Position numbers and translations under genes: made by a program. Of a stretch of 64,000 nt of DNA, positions 29,598 through 38,342 are shown piece after piece. The notes below the pieces were generated by a model. The model made no database searches and was not told the DNA's origin. It saw only the letters and a program-made list of their open reading frames with translations. Position 1 is the first letter of the stretch, and every line of letters starts with the position of its first letter. The DNA is from Kiloniellales bacterium (lineage in GTDB: Bacteria > Pseudomonadota > Alphaproteobacteria > Kiloniellales > JAKSBE01), in NCBI GenBank assembly GCA_030066685.1, contig JASJBF010000008.1, positions 62,001 through 126,000 on the forward strand, given 5' to 3'.

Positions 29598-30090
29598 CTT
29601 CCGCCTCCGCCTTGACGATCGTCACCGGGAGCGCCGCGCGTTGCACGACGCGTTCGGCCTTCGAACCGAGCAGGAGGTGCGGTAAGCCGGTGCGGCCCTT
29701 GCTCCCCATGACGATCATCCCTGCGCCCTCTTGTTCGGCGACCTCGAGGATCCTCGTCTCGGGGATGCCTCGGACGAGTTGCGTCGAAACGGCATCGAGC
29801 CGCAGCTCGGGATGGGTCTCGCCCGTCTTCTCTATGAACTGTTTCAGCATTTCGGCTGCGACATCCTCCATCGGGCGGAGCGCATCCGCTTCCGACCTCC
29901 GGTAGGACCCGGGCGTCTCGATCGGGTCGTGTACGACGTGCAACACCAGGACCGCCGCGCCGACCTGACCGGCGTATTTGCAGGCCCAGACTAGAGCGGC
30001 CTCGGAATCCTTCGAGAAATCGACGGCGACCAGAATCGGGCCTCTGCCGACCGGCGAGCCCTTCTGTCCCTGCGAAGCGTCCTTGACCAA
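29590..30090 (-). CDS. Universal stress protein, ATP-binding type
   Basis: The 166-residue UspA-fold protein shows the ATP-binding motif GSKGRTGLPHLLLGS (G-x2-G-x9-G-S/T) near its C-terminus, and VAVDFSKDSEAALVWA at the first strand. I use the TTG at 30090, since GGGGAGG is placed well upstream; the frame also opens at a GTG (30123) with no ribosome site. It overlaps the Na/Pi symporter gene by 8 bp and is its likely co-transcribed leader gene. An FNR-like box lies about 250 bp upstream (30335-30348). Confidence 0.88.
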   Translation of the reverse strand: MVKDASQGQKGSPVGRGPILVAVDFSKDSEAALVWACKYAGQVGAAVLVLHVVHDPIETPGSYRRSEADALRPMEDVAAEMLKQFIEKTGETHPELRLDAVSTQLVRGIPETRILEVAEQEGAGMIVMGSKGRTGLPHLLLGSKAERVVQRAALPVTIVKAEAEDG

Positions 30091-30656
30091 GATATGCCTC
30101 CCCACCCAGGACCCAGACGGCACAGCCGCCCGACTTGAGACACGACACGGCGACCTAGCCGTACGGCCCTCGCATCGGGCAGCCTGCGATCTATCGGCCT
30201 AGAGCTTTGCTTGTCCCTGCGAGCCGCCCCGCAGCGCCTGCCGCCCCGAAAACCAGACGATCTTGCTCGACGCCGCTTGGCCCGTTGCTCCGACCGATGA
30301 CTGGGAACTCAGACAGGTCGGCGCCGACATTTCCTTGACCTAGGTCAATTTATTGGCGTGGCCGCCGAACTATGATCGCAGTGGAGAGTTGCGAGACCCG
30401 ACAGGTCGAAGGGTCGGTCGGGCATCAGAGAGTATCGGGTCGAGCGGTGGCCGCTCAGCGATGCGCCCCGGTCCGCCCTCCCTGATCGGCCTGGAGGGCC
30501 GAGGCTTCTGATGTCATGATGGTGCCTGTTGGCTGGCGGTATAGCGCGCGAGTAGGTCCGAGCCGGAGGGCCATGCAGTCTGGAATCTTGGGCTGACGCC
30601 CGACCACCGTATCCGATCACCTTCGGCGCGCAGGGCCCGAGCGCAGGGAGACGCAG
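30091..30656. other. Long divergent intergenic region with FNR-like box
   Basis: This 566-bp gap lies between the leftward USP-symporter genes and the rightward CNNM-type genes. It contains the FNR-like box at 30335-30348. I see no convincing coding frame with a ribosome site, no repeat and no RNA gene. Confidence 0.5.
30335..30348. promoter_or_regulatory. FNR-like box (TTGAC-N4-GTCAA variant)
   Basis: TTGACCTAGGTCAA is fully symmetrical but has C/G in place of the consensus T/A at the fifth position of each arm. It could serve the leftward USP promoter, about 250 bp away, or an unseen start in this gap. Confidence 0.55.
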
Positions 30657-32243
30657 ATGGAGGGGGCTCTCGATCAGCTCGAGAGGTACTGGGAGGCGGT
30701 GGGGCTCTTCTTCGCCTTCGACACCTCGCTGCTGGCCGAGCCCGGCATCATCGCCCTGCTCATCCTCCAGGTCTTCCTGCTGTGCTGTTCGGCCTTTTTC
30801 TCGGGGTCGGAGACGGCTCTGTTCTCGCTGTCGCGCCTCGACCTGCAGAAGCTGCGGCGGGATCGGCATCCACGATCTGAAGCCCTGCACGCCCTGCTCG
30901 ACCAGCCAAGGCGGCTGATCATCTCGATCCTCTGCGGCAACGAGTTGGTCAACATCGCGGCGACCGCGAACTTGGCCGGCATCCTCGTCGTGCTCTACGG
31001 AGAGGATCGTGCCGGATGGATCAACGTGCTTGTGATGTTTCCGCTTCTCCTGCTGCTGGGCGAGGTCACGCCCAAGACCATCGCGGTCAGTCACCCGATC
31101 AAGATCAGCGCCGGTCTGGTCGCCGGGCCGCTCAGCGCCTGGGCCAGGCTGATCACGCCGCTGCGGCGGGTCGTCCGGATGGCGGCGGAGAAGATCACCA
31201 CCTGGATCGTCGGCGAGGAGCGGGCCCGGGAGAACATCCTCCAGGTCGACGAGTTCCGCACCCTGCTGGCCGAGGTCGCCGACGAAGGCATACTCGATGC
31301 CACAGAGAGGGTGCTGATCGACAACCTCCTGGAGGCCGGCGAGACCGAGATCGTCGAGATCATGACACCGCGCACCCGGGTCAATTTCCTCAGGGACGAC
31401 ATGAGCGTGCTGGAGGTGGTCGACCATTTCCGCGGCTTCCGCCACCCGCGGGTGCCGGTCTGCCACGAGCACCACGACAACCTGGTCGGCTTCGTCCACG
31501 CCGAGGATGTCCTGCGGCTGATCCTGGACGGCGCCGATCTCTCGAAGCTCACGCTCGAGCAGCTCCTCCATCCGCCGGTCGTGGCGCCACCGACCAAGTA
31601 CGTCGACGAGATGTTCGACTTCTTCCAGGCCAACAACGCCCGCGCCGCCGCCGTCCTCAACGAGTTCGGCGGGATGGAGGGCTTCATCACCATGCGCGAC
31701 ATCATCAGCTTCATCTTCGGCGAGGTCTCCGAATCGGCCCCGGCGCAGGCCCTCTACGAAGAGCGCGACAAGAACATCTTCGAAGTGCCCGGCGACATGA
31801 AGCTCACCGACTTCGACGACCTCACCAACTTCGGCATCGAAGACCCTCGGATGACCACGATCGGCGGCGTGGTTTTCCGCTACCTCGACCGCCTGCCGGA
31901 GGTCGGCGACCAGGTCGTCATGGACGGCCTGATCGCGACCGTCCTCGAGATGGACGGCCACCGCCTGGCCCGCGTGCGCATCGCCAAGGGCACGCCTGGC
32001 GAAGACGAGGAGGCCGAAGACAAGGGCGACGACGAGGACGTCGAGGTGGCCGAGCCGGACGCGGGCAACGCCGAAGGGGATCGGGCGAGCCAGCCCGGGC
32101 CGGAGCAGGCGGCTTCCGACGCGGCGCGACCCAGCGCCGAAGTCGTCGATCTCTCCGCCATCAAGATCGGCGGCAAGGCCAAGAAGAAGGCGCGGCGGGG
32201 CGGCAAGGGCCCGCCCGGATCGCACGACAGGGAAAGGGGCTAG
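30657..32243 (+). CDS. CNNM/CorC-type membrane protein (DUF21, CBS, CorC_HlyC)
   Basis: The 528-residue protein has an N-terminal DUF21 membrane domain (about 20-190; FFSGSETALFSLSRLDL is the family motif), a CBS pair (about 210-330; VDEFRTLLAEV, EIVEIMTPRTRVNFL) and a C-terminal CorC_HlyC domain (about 350-430; GGMEGFITMRDIISFIFGE). A charged, low-complexity tail follows (about 440-528). Family members are linked to magnesium/cobalt efflux. GGGAG precedes the ATG. It lies 3 bp upstream of its paralogue, with which it probably forms an operon and possibly a heterodimer. Confidence 0.92.
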   Translation: MEGALDQLERYWEAVGLFFAFDTSLLAEPGIIALLILQVFLLCCSAFFSGSETALFSLSRLDLQKLRRDRHPRSEALHALLDQPRRLIISILCGNELVNIAATANLAGILVVLYGEDRAGWINVLVMFPLLLLLGEVTPKTIAVSHPIKISAGLVAGPLSAWARLITPLRRVVRMAAEKITTWIVGEERARENILQVDEFRTLLAEVADEGILDATERVLIDNLLEAGETEIVEIMTPRTRVNFLRDDMSVLEVVDHFRGFRHPRVPVCHEHHDNLVGFVHAEDVLRLILDGADLSKLTLEQLLHPPVVAPPTKYVDEMFDFFQANNARAAAVLNEFGGMEGFITMRDIISFIFGEVSESAPAQALYEERDKNIFEVPGDMKLTDFDDLTNFGIEDPRMTTIGGVVFRYLDRLPEVGDQVVMDGLIATVLEMDGHRLARVRIAKGTPGEDEEAEDKGDDEDVEVAEPDAGNAEGDRASQPGPEQAASDAARPSAEVVDLSAIKIGGKAKKKARRGGKGPPGSHDRERG

Positions 32244-32246
32244 ATC

Positions 32247-33506
32247 ATGGACCTGGTCCTCGCGATTCTGGTGATGTTCGTCTTTCTCCTGCTGAAGGGC
32301 TTCTTCTCGGGCTCGGAGATCGCTCTGGTCAGCTCGGACAAGATCAAGCTCCGGCACCGGGCGAAGCAGGGCGACCGCGGTGCCAGCCTCGCGCTGAGGC
32401 TGTTCCAGACCCCCGACGTGCTGCTGAGCACGACCCTGGTCGGCACCAACATCTCCACCGTCGTTCTGACCACGATCGGCGCGCTGCTGATGATCCAGCT
32501 CTTCGGGAGCAGCGGCGAGTTCTATGCCTTCCTGGTCCTGACGCCGCTGCTGCTGATCCTCGGGGAGATCGTGCCGAAGAGCGTCTACCAGCAGAAGTCG
32601 GACGAGCTGACGCCTGTCATCATCTATCCGCTGCGCTGGGCGTCATTGCTGTTTTATCCGATCGTCTTCGTTTTCTCGCGCATCGCCCGCACGGCCGCCC
32701 GCCTCGCCGGGGCCGGCAAGATCGATCAGCCCTTCTTCATCACCCGCGAGCAGCTGCGCACGGTGGTCGACATGGCCGAGCAGGGCGTGTCGCTGGACGC
32801 CTTCGGACGCGGGCGCATTCGCCGGGTTATCCGCTTCGCCGAGACCACGGTCGCCCAGACAATGATTCCCATCGCCGAGGCCACGGTGATCGACCGGCGG
32901 CAGACCACCAAGACCGCGATCGAGCTGGTCCGCCGGCACGGCTACAACCGCCTGCCGGTCTTCGAAAACAGCACCAGCAACATCGTTGGCCTCGTCACCC
33001 TGACGACCTGGGACCTGATGGATCGGGATCTGGCCGAGCAGGACCTGGCCTCGCTCATCCAGCCGGCGCTCTACGTCTCGCCCCTGCAGACCATCGATCA
33101 GCTGCTGCCGATGCTGAACCAGCGCCACGACCACATGGCCGTGGTGGTCGACGAGTTCGGATCGAGCATTGGCATCATCACCATGGAGGATATCGTCGAG
33201 GAGGTCGTCGGCGAAATCGACGTCGGCTACGACTTCGAGGAGTACCTGCCGAAGCGCAAGCGGGTCTACGAGAAGCTCGCGGAAGACATCTACGTCATGG
33301 ACTCACGGCTTTCGATCGCCGAGGCCAACGAGATCCTGCGGACGGGCTTGCCGACCACCGAGTTCCACACCGTCGGCGGCCTGGTGATGGCGCGCCTGCG
33401 GCACATCCCCCGGGAAGGGGAGTTCATCATCGAGGAAGGCTACCGCTTCACGGTCATCGAGGCCAATGAGCGGAGCATCGAAAAGCTGCGGGTCGAGCCG
33501 GAGTAG
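32247..33506 (+). CDS. CNNM/CorC-type membrane protein, second paralogue
   Basis: The 419-residue protein has the same order as its neighbour: DUF21 membrane domain (FFSGSEIALVSSDKIKLRH near residue 20), CBS pair (ETTVAQTMIPIAEATVID, then RLPVFENSTSNIVGLVTL) and CorC_HlyC domain (DEFGSSIGIITMEDIVEEVVG). It lacks the long acidic tail of the first. The ATG is 3 bp after the previous stop, so translation is likely coupled. Two adjacent, divergent paralogues suggest a hetero-oligomeric ion transporter or regulator, which is inferred. It ends 21 bp before the convergent pstB stop. Confidence 0.92.
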   Translation: MDLVLAILVMFVFLLLKGFFSGSEIALVSSDKIKLRHRAKQGDRGASLALRLFQTPDVLLSTTLVGTNISTVVLTTIGALLMIQLFGSSGEFYAFLVLTPLLLILGEIVPKSVYQQKSDELTPVIIYPLRWASLLFYPIVFVFSRIARTAARLAGAGKIDQPFFITREQLRTVVDMAEQGVSLDAFGRGRIRRVIRFAETTVAQTMIPIAEATVIDRRQTTKTAIELVRRHGYNRLPVFENSTSNIVGLVTLTTWDLMDRDLAEQDLASLIQPALYVSPLQTIDQLLPMLNQRHDHMAVVVDEFGSSIGIITMEDIVEEVVGEIDVGYDFEEYLPKRKRVYEKLAEDIYVMDSRLSIAEANEILRTGLPTTEFHTVGGLVMARLRHIPREGEFIIEEGYRFTVIEANERSIEKLRVEPE

Positions 33507-33527
33507 GGCCCGGCCCTGTAGCGCGGC

Positions 33528-34328
33528 TCAACCGTAGCGGCCTTCGATGTAGTCGGCCGTCTCCTGCTTGGCAGGCGTGACGAACATGTCCTCGGTCGGG
33601 GTGTGCTCCACGACCCGGCCCATGAGCATGAAGATGCACTCTTCGCTGGCGCGCCGGGCCTGGGCCATGTTGTGGGTCACGATCAGGATCGTGTACTGCC
33701 CGCGCAGCCCCCAGATCAGCTCCTCGACGGCTTCCGTTCCCTTGGGGTCGAGCGCCGAGCAAGGCTCGTCCATCAGCAGCACCTCCGGCTTCACGGGTAG
33801 CAAGCGCGCGATGCAGAGCTTCTGCTGCTCCTCCAGCGAAAGCTCCGTGGCCTTGCGGTCGAGCCGGTCCTTGACGTTGTCCCAGAGCAGGACCTGGCGC
33901 AGCGCCTGTTCCACGATCTCGTCCTTCTCGCTGCGGTGCATCCGCTTCTTGCCCTCGGCGTGCAGCTCGAAGCCGAAGAGCACGTTGTCGCGGACCGAGA
34001 TCGGCAAGGGATTGGGCCGTTGGAAGACCATGCCGACCTGCTTGCGGACCTGGGCGAGCTCGACGCCTTGATCGTAGATGTCGTGTTCGAGGACCGCGAT
34101 CGAGCCCTCGATGCGGACATAGCCCAGCCGCTCATTGATCCGGTTCACGCTGCGCAGGTAGGTGGTCTTGCCGCAGCCCGAAGGGCCGATCAGCGCGGTG
34201 ATGATCCCCTTCTTGATGTCGAGGTTAACGTCGTAGAGCGCCTGGAAGTCGCCGTACCAGAGGTTGAGGTCCCGGGTCCGGATGGCGAGGCCGTTCTGGC
34301 CGTTGGTCGTCTGCGCGGTCTTGTTCAT
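33528..34328 (-). CDS. pstB: Phosphate ABC transporter ATPase PstB, copy with degenerate signature
   Basis: The 266-residue ATPase (ATG at 34328; a TTG 9 bp earlier is less likely) has intact catalytic parts: Walker A GPSGCGKTTYLRS, Q-loop VFQRPNPLP, Walker B LLMDEPCSALDP and switch histidine in LIVTHNMAQA. The ABC signature is abnormal, LSLEEQQKLCIARLL, where LSGGQQQRLCIARAL is expected. The paired PstB encoded upstream has the opposite pattern. It is the last gene of the pst operon. In a heterodimer the good Walker site of this chain would meet the good signature of its partner. Confidence 0.93.
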   Translation of the reverse strand: MNKTAQTTNGQNGLAIRTRDLNLWYGDFQALYDVNLDIKKGIITALIGPSGCGKTTYLRSVNRINERLGYVRIEGSIAVLEHDIYDQGVELAQVRKQVGMVFQRPNPLPISVRDNVLFGFELHAEGKKRMHRSEKDEIVEQALRQVLLWDNVKDRLDRKATELSLEEQQKLCIARLLPVKPEVLLMDEPCSALDPKGTEAVEELIWGLRGQYTILIVTHNMAQARRASEECIFMLMGRVVEHTPTEDMFVTPAKQETADYIEGRYG

Positions 34329-34367
34329 GATCAGCAACCCATGAGCTGCGGTTCCGGTCCGGCCGAC

Positions 34368-35195
34368 CTAGCCGAAGCGGCCCGCGATGTAGTCCGCCGT
34401 CCGGCGGTCGGCGACATCGCCGGTGAAGAGGCTTTCGGTGTCGCCGATCTCGACGCAGCTGCCCATCAGGAAGAAGGCGGTGCGGTCGGCGAGCCGGCGT
34501 GCCTGCTGGGTCAGATTGGTCACCAGGATGATCGTCATCTCGTGGCGCAGCTCCTTCAGCACGTCCTCGATCCGCATCGTGGTGACGGGATCGACGGCGA
34601 TCGAGAACTCGTCGAGCATCAAGAGCTCGGGCTCCTGGGACAGCGCGCGGGCGATGGTCAGGCGCTGCTGCTGGCCGCCGGAGAGCAGGCTGCCCAAGGA
34701 ATGGAGCCGGTCCTTGACCTCGTCCCAAAGCGCGGCGCGGGTCAGGCAGCGCTCGACGATCTCGTCGAGGTCCGCCTTCCCGGAGACTCCGGCCAGGCGC
34801 GGCGCCAGGGCGACGTTGTCGTAGACGGTCATGGGCAGGCCCACGGGCAGCGGGAAGACCACGCCGATCCGGCTGCGCAGGGCATAGACGTTGCGCCAAG
34901 CGCGGACGTTGCGGCCGTTGAACAGGATGTCACCGGAAACCTGCATGCCGGGGTTGAATACGTCCATGCGGTTCAAGGACTTGAGAAAGGAGGTCTTGCC
35001 GCTGTTGGCCGGGCCGATGATGCCGAAGATCTCGTTCTCGCGGATCTCGAGGTTCACCCCGACCAGGGCCGGCTTGCCGTGATAGCTGATCGAGAGGTCC
35101 CGAACCTCTAGCTTGATCGGGGCGTCCTCGGGAAGGGCCGAGGCCGACGGGGCGCGGTCCCGCCCCGGCTCCAGAACGGTGATCGTCTCTACCAT
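34368..35195 (-). CDS. pstB: Phosphate ABC transporter ATPase PstB, copy with canonical signature but lost switch residues
   Basis: The 275-residue ATPase has Walker A GPANSGKTSFLKS and Walker B LLMLDEFSIAVDP, and a canonical signature LSGGQQQRLTIARAL. The Q-loop reads VFPLPVGLP (glutamine replaced by proline) and the switch region reads LVTNLTQQ (histidine replaced by asparagine), so its own ATP site should be poorly catalytic. It overlaps the pstA stop by 7 bp and is followed by the second pstB after 39 bp. A 25-residue N-terminal tail is longer than usual. Confidence 0.93.
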   Translation of the reverse strand: MVETITVLEPGRDRAPSASALPEDAPIKLEVRDLSISYHGKPALVGVNLEIRENEIFGIIGPANSGKTSFLKSLNRMDVFNPGMQVSGDILFNGRNVRAWRNVYALRSRIGVVFPLPVGLPMTVYDNVALAPRLAGVSGKADLDEIVERCLTRAALWDEVKDRLHSLGSLLSGGQQQRLTIARALSQEPELLMLDEFSIAVDPVTTMRIEDVLKELRHEMTIILVTNLTQQARRLADRTAFFLMGSCVEIGDTESLFTGDVADRRTADYIAGRFG

Positions 35196-36058
35196 TTCTT
35201 CTTCCCCCGGAGGTACATGCGGAAGCCGATCGACAGGGCGTTCATGGTCAGCACCATGGCGATCAGCACCAGGGCGACGCCGTAGGGCAGGTGGTCCGGG
35301 ACGTTAGGGACCTGGGTCGAGACCACGAAGAGGTGCAGGGAGAGCGCCATGGTCTGGTCGAAGACACTCTCCGGCAGGAAGGGCAGGAAGAAGGCGGCGC
35401 CGGTAAACATGATCGGCGCCGTCTCGCCACTCGTCCGAGAGACCTCGAGGATCACCCCAGTCAGGATCCCGCTGACGGCGTTCGGCAACACGACGCGGCG
35501 GATGGTCTGCCAGCGCGTCGCGCCCATGTTCCAGCAGGCCTCGCGGAAGGCCAGCGGGACCGCCTGCAGCGACTCCCGGGTCGCCACGATTATCAATGGC
35601 AGGGTCATGATCGCCAGGGTCAGGCTGGCGGCCAGGATGCTGGTGCCGAAGCCGAAGAAGATCACGAAGGCCCCAACCCCGAAAAGCGCGTGCACGATCG
35701 AGGGCACGCCGGCGAGGTTGATGATCGCCAGGTTGATCGTCCGGGTGAACCAGTTGTCCGGCGCGAACTCGCTGAGATAGAGCGCGGCCGCCACGCCCAG
35801 CGGCACCGAGACCAAGAGCGCGACCGCGACCAGCCAGACCGTCCCGACTAGGGCCGGGAAGATCCCGCCGGCGGTCATGCCGTCGATCGGATCGGCGAAA
35901 AGGAACTCCCAGGAGATGGCGGGCCCGCCCTTATAGATCAGGGTGCCCAGGATCATCATGACCGGGAAGATCAGCAGGATCGTCATCATCATGAAGAGGA
36001 GGCGAACCAGCCGCTCCGTGCGCCGGTTCTGGATGTTGATTTCTGTTGCTGCGAACAT
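35189..36058 (-). CDS. pstA: Phosphate ABC transporter permease PstA
   Basis: The 289-residue permease has six hydrophobic segments (from about residue 22, LLFMMMTILLIFPVMMILG) and the EAA loop FREACWNMGATRWQTIRRVV where the ATPase docks, followed by PNAVSGILTGVIL. VPLGVAAALYLSEFAP and FTGAAFFLPFLP are typical PstA stretches. It partners PstC in the high-affinity phosphate importer. It follows pstC by 31 bp and its stop overlaps the first pstB by 7 bp. Confidence 0.95.
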   Translation of the reverse strand: MFAATEINIQNRRTERLVRLLFMMMTILLIFPVMMILGTLIYKGGPAISWEFLFADPIDGMTAGGIFPALVGTVWLVAVALLVSVPLGVAAALYLSEFAPDNWFTRTINLAIINLAGVPSIVHALFGVGAFVIFFGFGTSILAASLTLAIMTLPLIIVATRESLQAVPLAFREACWNMGATRWQTIRRVVLPNAVSGILTGVILEVSRTSGETAPIMFTGAAFFLPFLPESVFDQTMALSLHLFVVSTQVPNVPDHLPYGVALVLIAMVLTMNALSIGFRMYLRGKKKW

Positions 36059-36089
36059 GACTGGTCCCTCGTCCCTTACCCCTGCGCGC

Positions 36090-37079
36090 TCAGCCCTTCT
36101 TGATGCCGCGGACGATCAGATCCGCGGTCAGATTGATCAGGAAGGTGATCACGAAGAGGAAGATTCCGATCGTGAAGAGCGCCTGATAGTGGTCCGAGCC
36201 CACCGCGGTCTCGCCGAGCTCGGCGGCGATGGTGGCGGTCAGCGCGCGCACGGAATCGAAGATGCTGTCGGGCAGGTTGATCGCGTGACCGCTGGCCATC
36301 AGCACGGCCATGGTTTCGCCGAAGCCGCGTCCCACGCCCAGCAGGACGGCGCCCAGCAGGCCGTTCTTGGCGGCCGGCAGCACCACCTTGAAGATCACCT
36401 GCCAGCGACTCGCGCCCATGGCTTCGGCGGCCTCGCGGTAGCGGTCCGGCACCGCCTTGAGGGCGTCCTCCGAGATCGAGGTCATGATCGGTGCCGCCAT
36501 CAGCCCGAGGATCACGCCGGCGTTGAGCACGTTCAGGCCGACCGGCACGTCGAAGAGCTGGATGATCAGCGGGTTCATGATGGTCAGGCCGATGAAGCCC
36601 CAGACCACCGAGGGAATCGCCGCCAGCAGCTCGACCAGCACCTTCAGGACCTCCCGGGTCTTCCCGGTCGCGAACTCGGCGATGTAGATGGCGGCACCCA
36701 GCGAGAAGGGGATCGCCACGAGCATGGCGAGCCCGGTGACGCTCGCCGTCCCGGCGATCAGCGCAAGGATCCCATAGGTGGTCTTGTATTCCGAGGTCGG
36801 CTTCCACCTCGGCGAGCCGAAGAACTCGGCAAAGTCGAAGGGGCCGACAAGGAAGCCGAAGCCCTCCTTGGTGACGAAGACGAAGATGCCGATGATGAAG
36901 ATGATGGCCGAGATTCCACCGATGAACACCAGGATCTGAACGACCTTGTCGATGTACCAGTCGGCGTTACGGCGGTCGAAATCCAGGCCGTCGCGCCTGA
37001 CGGCTGACCGGGCAAGTACCGGTGAGCTCTCGCCAGTGACTTCCGCCGCACCGGCCACGTCTTTTGCCGTGTCGACCAT
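36090..37079 (-). CDS. pstC: Phosphate ABC transporter permease PstC
   Basis: The 329-residue permease has a hydrophilic N-terminal 55 residues, then six hydrophobic segments from about residue 55 (IFIIGIFVFVTKEGF). The EAA loop reads YREAAEAMGASRWQVIFKVV, and PFSLGAAIYIAEFA, AAIPSVVWGFIGL and GVGRGFGETMAVLM match PstC. It starts one base after the phoU-fusion stop and precedes pstA, so it belongs to the pho operon. Confidence 0.95.
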   Translation of the reverse strand: MVDTAKDVAGAAEVTGESSPVLARSAVRRDGLDFDRRNADWYIDKVVQILVFIGGISAIIFIIGIFVFVTKEGFGFLVGPFDFAEFFGSPRWKPTSEYKTTYGILALIAGTASVTGLAMLVAIPFSLGAAIYIAEFATGKTREVLKVLVELLAAIPSVVWGFIGLTIMNPLIIQLFDVPVGLNVLNAGVILGLMAAPIMTSISEDALKAVPDRYREAAEAMGASRWQVIFKVVLPAAKNGLLGAVLLGVGRGFGETMAVLMASGHAINLPDSIFDSVRALTATIAAELGETAVGSDHYQALFTIGIFLFVITFLINLTADLIVRGIKKG

Positions 37080-37080
37080 T

Positions 37081-38172
37081 TCAATCGGCTCCCTCGCCGC
37101 GCAGGGTCTCCATCAGGTCGCGGACCCTGACGGCGATCTCGCGGTACATTTCGACGTAGCGGTCATTGGCCTCGGCCTCGCCGAGTCCCTCCGGCGGTGT
37201 TCCGACGTCCCAATCCAGGAACACGGTGCGAAAGGGCTGCTGCGGCAGATAGGTGCCGACATCGCCTTGCAGGCTGACGACGACATCGTACTTCGCGACC
37301 TTGTGCGGATCGGGCTCGAGGGCGGTCGTCGTGATCGGTTCGGGCGCCAGGCCGTGCGTCTCGAGGAAGCCCAAGAGTCCGGGTTTCAGATCGACGCCGT
37401 TGCGCCGACCGGCACTCTCGTACTCGCCGCTGTTGGGGAAGGTCTTGCGGGCAACGGCCTCGGCGATCTGGCTTTGGCAGGTGTTGTCCTCGTCCAGGAA
37501 CAGGATTCTGTAGACCTTGGGCGGCTTGGTCTCGCCGGTCACCGTGAACAGGGTCTCTTCGCAGATGTTCTTGCACCTGTCGCAGACCCGCTTCAGCCGA
37601 CCGATCAGGATCAGGGCGTCGAAGAGATACCGGATCTCCTCGTGAGAGGTCTCGCTCTCCTGGACCAGTTCCTCGAAGACCATGTCGCCGTGGCCCTTGG
37701 CCTGGGCGGCGATCGCCTTGGTCTCGCGTGCGAGTTCGGCGTCCTTCTCGTTGAAGGATTTCATCGATTGAAGCAGGCAGGTCTGCGCCTGCCGGGCCAT
37801 GTCCTCCATCTCCTGCTTCAGGAGTCCCGTCGGCAGGTGCGGAAGTTGCAGGCCCTCGCGTGCGATGGTGGCCGCGTAGTCGCCGATGCGCTCCAGCTCG
37901 TTGACCAGCCTCAGGATCGAGGAAATCAGGCGCAGATGGCCGGCGCTGGGCAGATGGGTCGCCAGGAAGCCGTGGCAGAGACGGGTGATCTCCCGGGTCT
38001 GGCGATTGATGGGATGGTCCCGGAGGATCGTCTGGTTGGCCAGCTCCTTGTTGCCGGTCAGGGCCGCCTGGACTGCGTCCTCCTGGGCCTTCTGCACAGC
38101 CGCGCTCAGGGAAGCGACCCTTTCGCGGATCCGGGCCATGTCGTTTGACAATCGCTCTTCGTAGAGTGGCAT
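37081..38172 (-). CDS. phoU: PhoU fused to an LMW-phosphatase/ArsC-like domain lacking catalytic residues
   Basis: The 363-residue protein starts with a PhoU domain (about 1-210; two helical repeats including LRLISSILRLVNELERIGDYA and CDRCKNICEETLF) and continues with a domain that aligns to low-molecular-weight tyrosine phosphatase/arsenate reductase (about 222-363: YRILFLDEDNTCQSQIAEA, then YESAGRRNG and VFLDWDV). Active ArsC/LMW-PTP has CTGNSCRS in the P-loop; here the nucleophile Cys is Asp, the P-loop Arg is Gln, and only the second Cys remains. Phosphatase activity is therefore unlikely; phosphate or protein binding is possible. The neighbouring pst genes fit PhoU's role in Pho signalling. 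Confidence 0.9.
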   Translation of the reverse strand: MPLYEERLSNDMARIRERVASLSAAVQKAQEDAVQAALTGNKELANQTILRDHPINRQTREITRLCHGFLATHLPSAGHLRLISSILRLVNELERIGDYAATIAREGLQLPHLPTGLLKQEMEDMARQAQTCLLQSMKSFNEKDAELARETKAIAAQAKGHGDMVFEELVQESETSHEEIRYLFDALILIGRLKRVCDRCKNICEETLFTVTGETKPPKVYRILFLDEDNTCQSQIAEAVARKTFPNSGEYESAGRRNGVDLKPGLLGFLETHGLAPEPITTTALEPDPHKVAKYDVVVSLQGDVGTYLPQQPFRTVFLDWDVGTPPEGLGEAEANDRYVEMYREIAVRVRDLMETLRGEGAD

Positions 38173-38289
38173 AGCTGGATGCTCCGCCTTTACCGGGTGC
38201 CCCGTTTGGATAGGGCACGTCTAAAGAGGGCTGTGGTTTCCGGCCCGTTGCCCGGCTTTGCCGGACGCGCGGCGACCAGGAAAGAGAGG

Positions 38290-38335
38290 AAAGAGAGAGA
38301 GAAACGCCGGGCCCGGCCCCCCACCAGGCCCGGCG
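38290..38335 (-). terminator. Terminator/attenuator between pstS and phoU
   Basis: On the minus strand CGCCGGGCC and GGCCCGGCG form a 9-bp stem (38305-38335, loop of 13), followed by a pyrimidine-rich tail (TTTCTCTCTCTCTTTCC). It lies 8 bp past the pstS stop, so it may partly stop transcription and raise PstS over the rest of the operon, as in other bacteria. Confidence 0.7.
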
Positions 38336-38342
38336 GGTCGGC

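Noticed and set aside
31016-33469. 817-codon rightward frame over the CNNM-type pair
   Set aside because: Out of phase with two overlapping family-complete proteins; translation is R/G/P-rich.
37690-38170. Arsenate reductase or tyrosine phosphatase activity for the phoU product
   Set aside because: The first half is clearly PhoU, and the second half lacks the nucleophile Cys and P-loop Arg.
38276-38303. Purine tract GAGAGA read as a microsatellite
   Set aside because: Too short and irregular; on the minus strand it serves as the pyrimidine tail of the pstS terminator.
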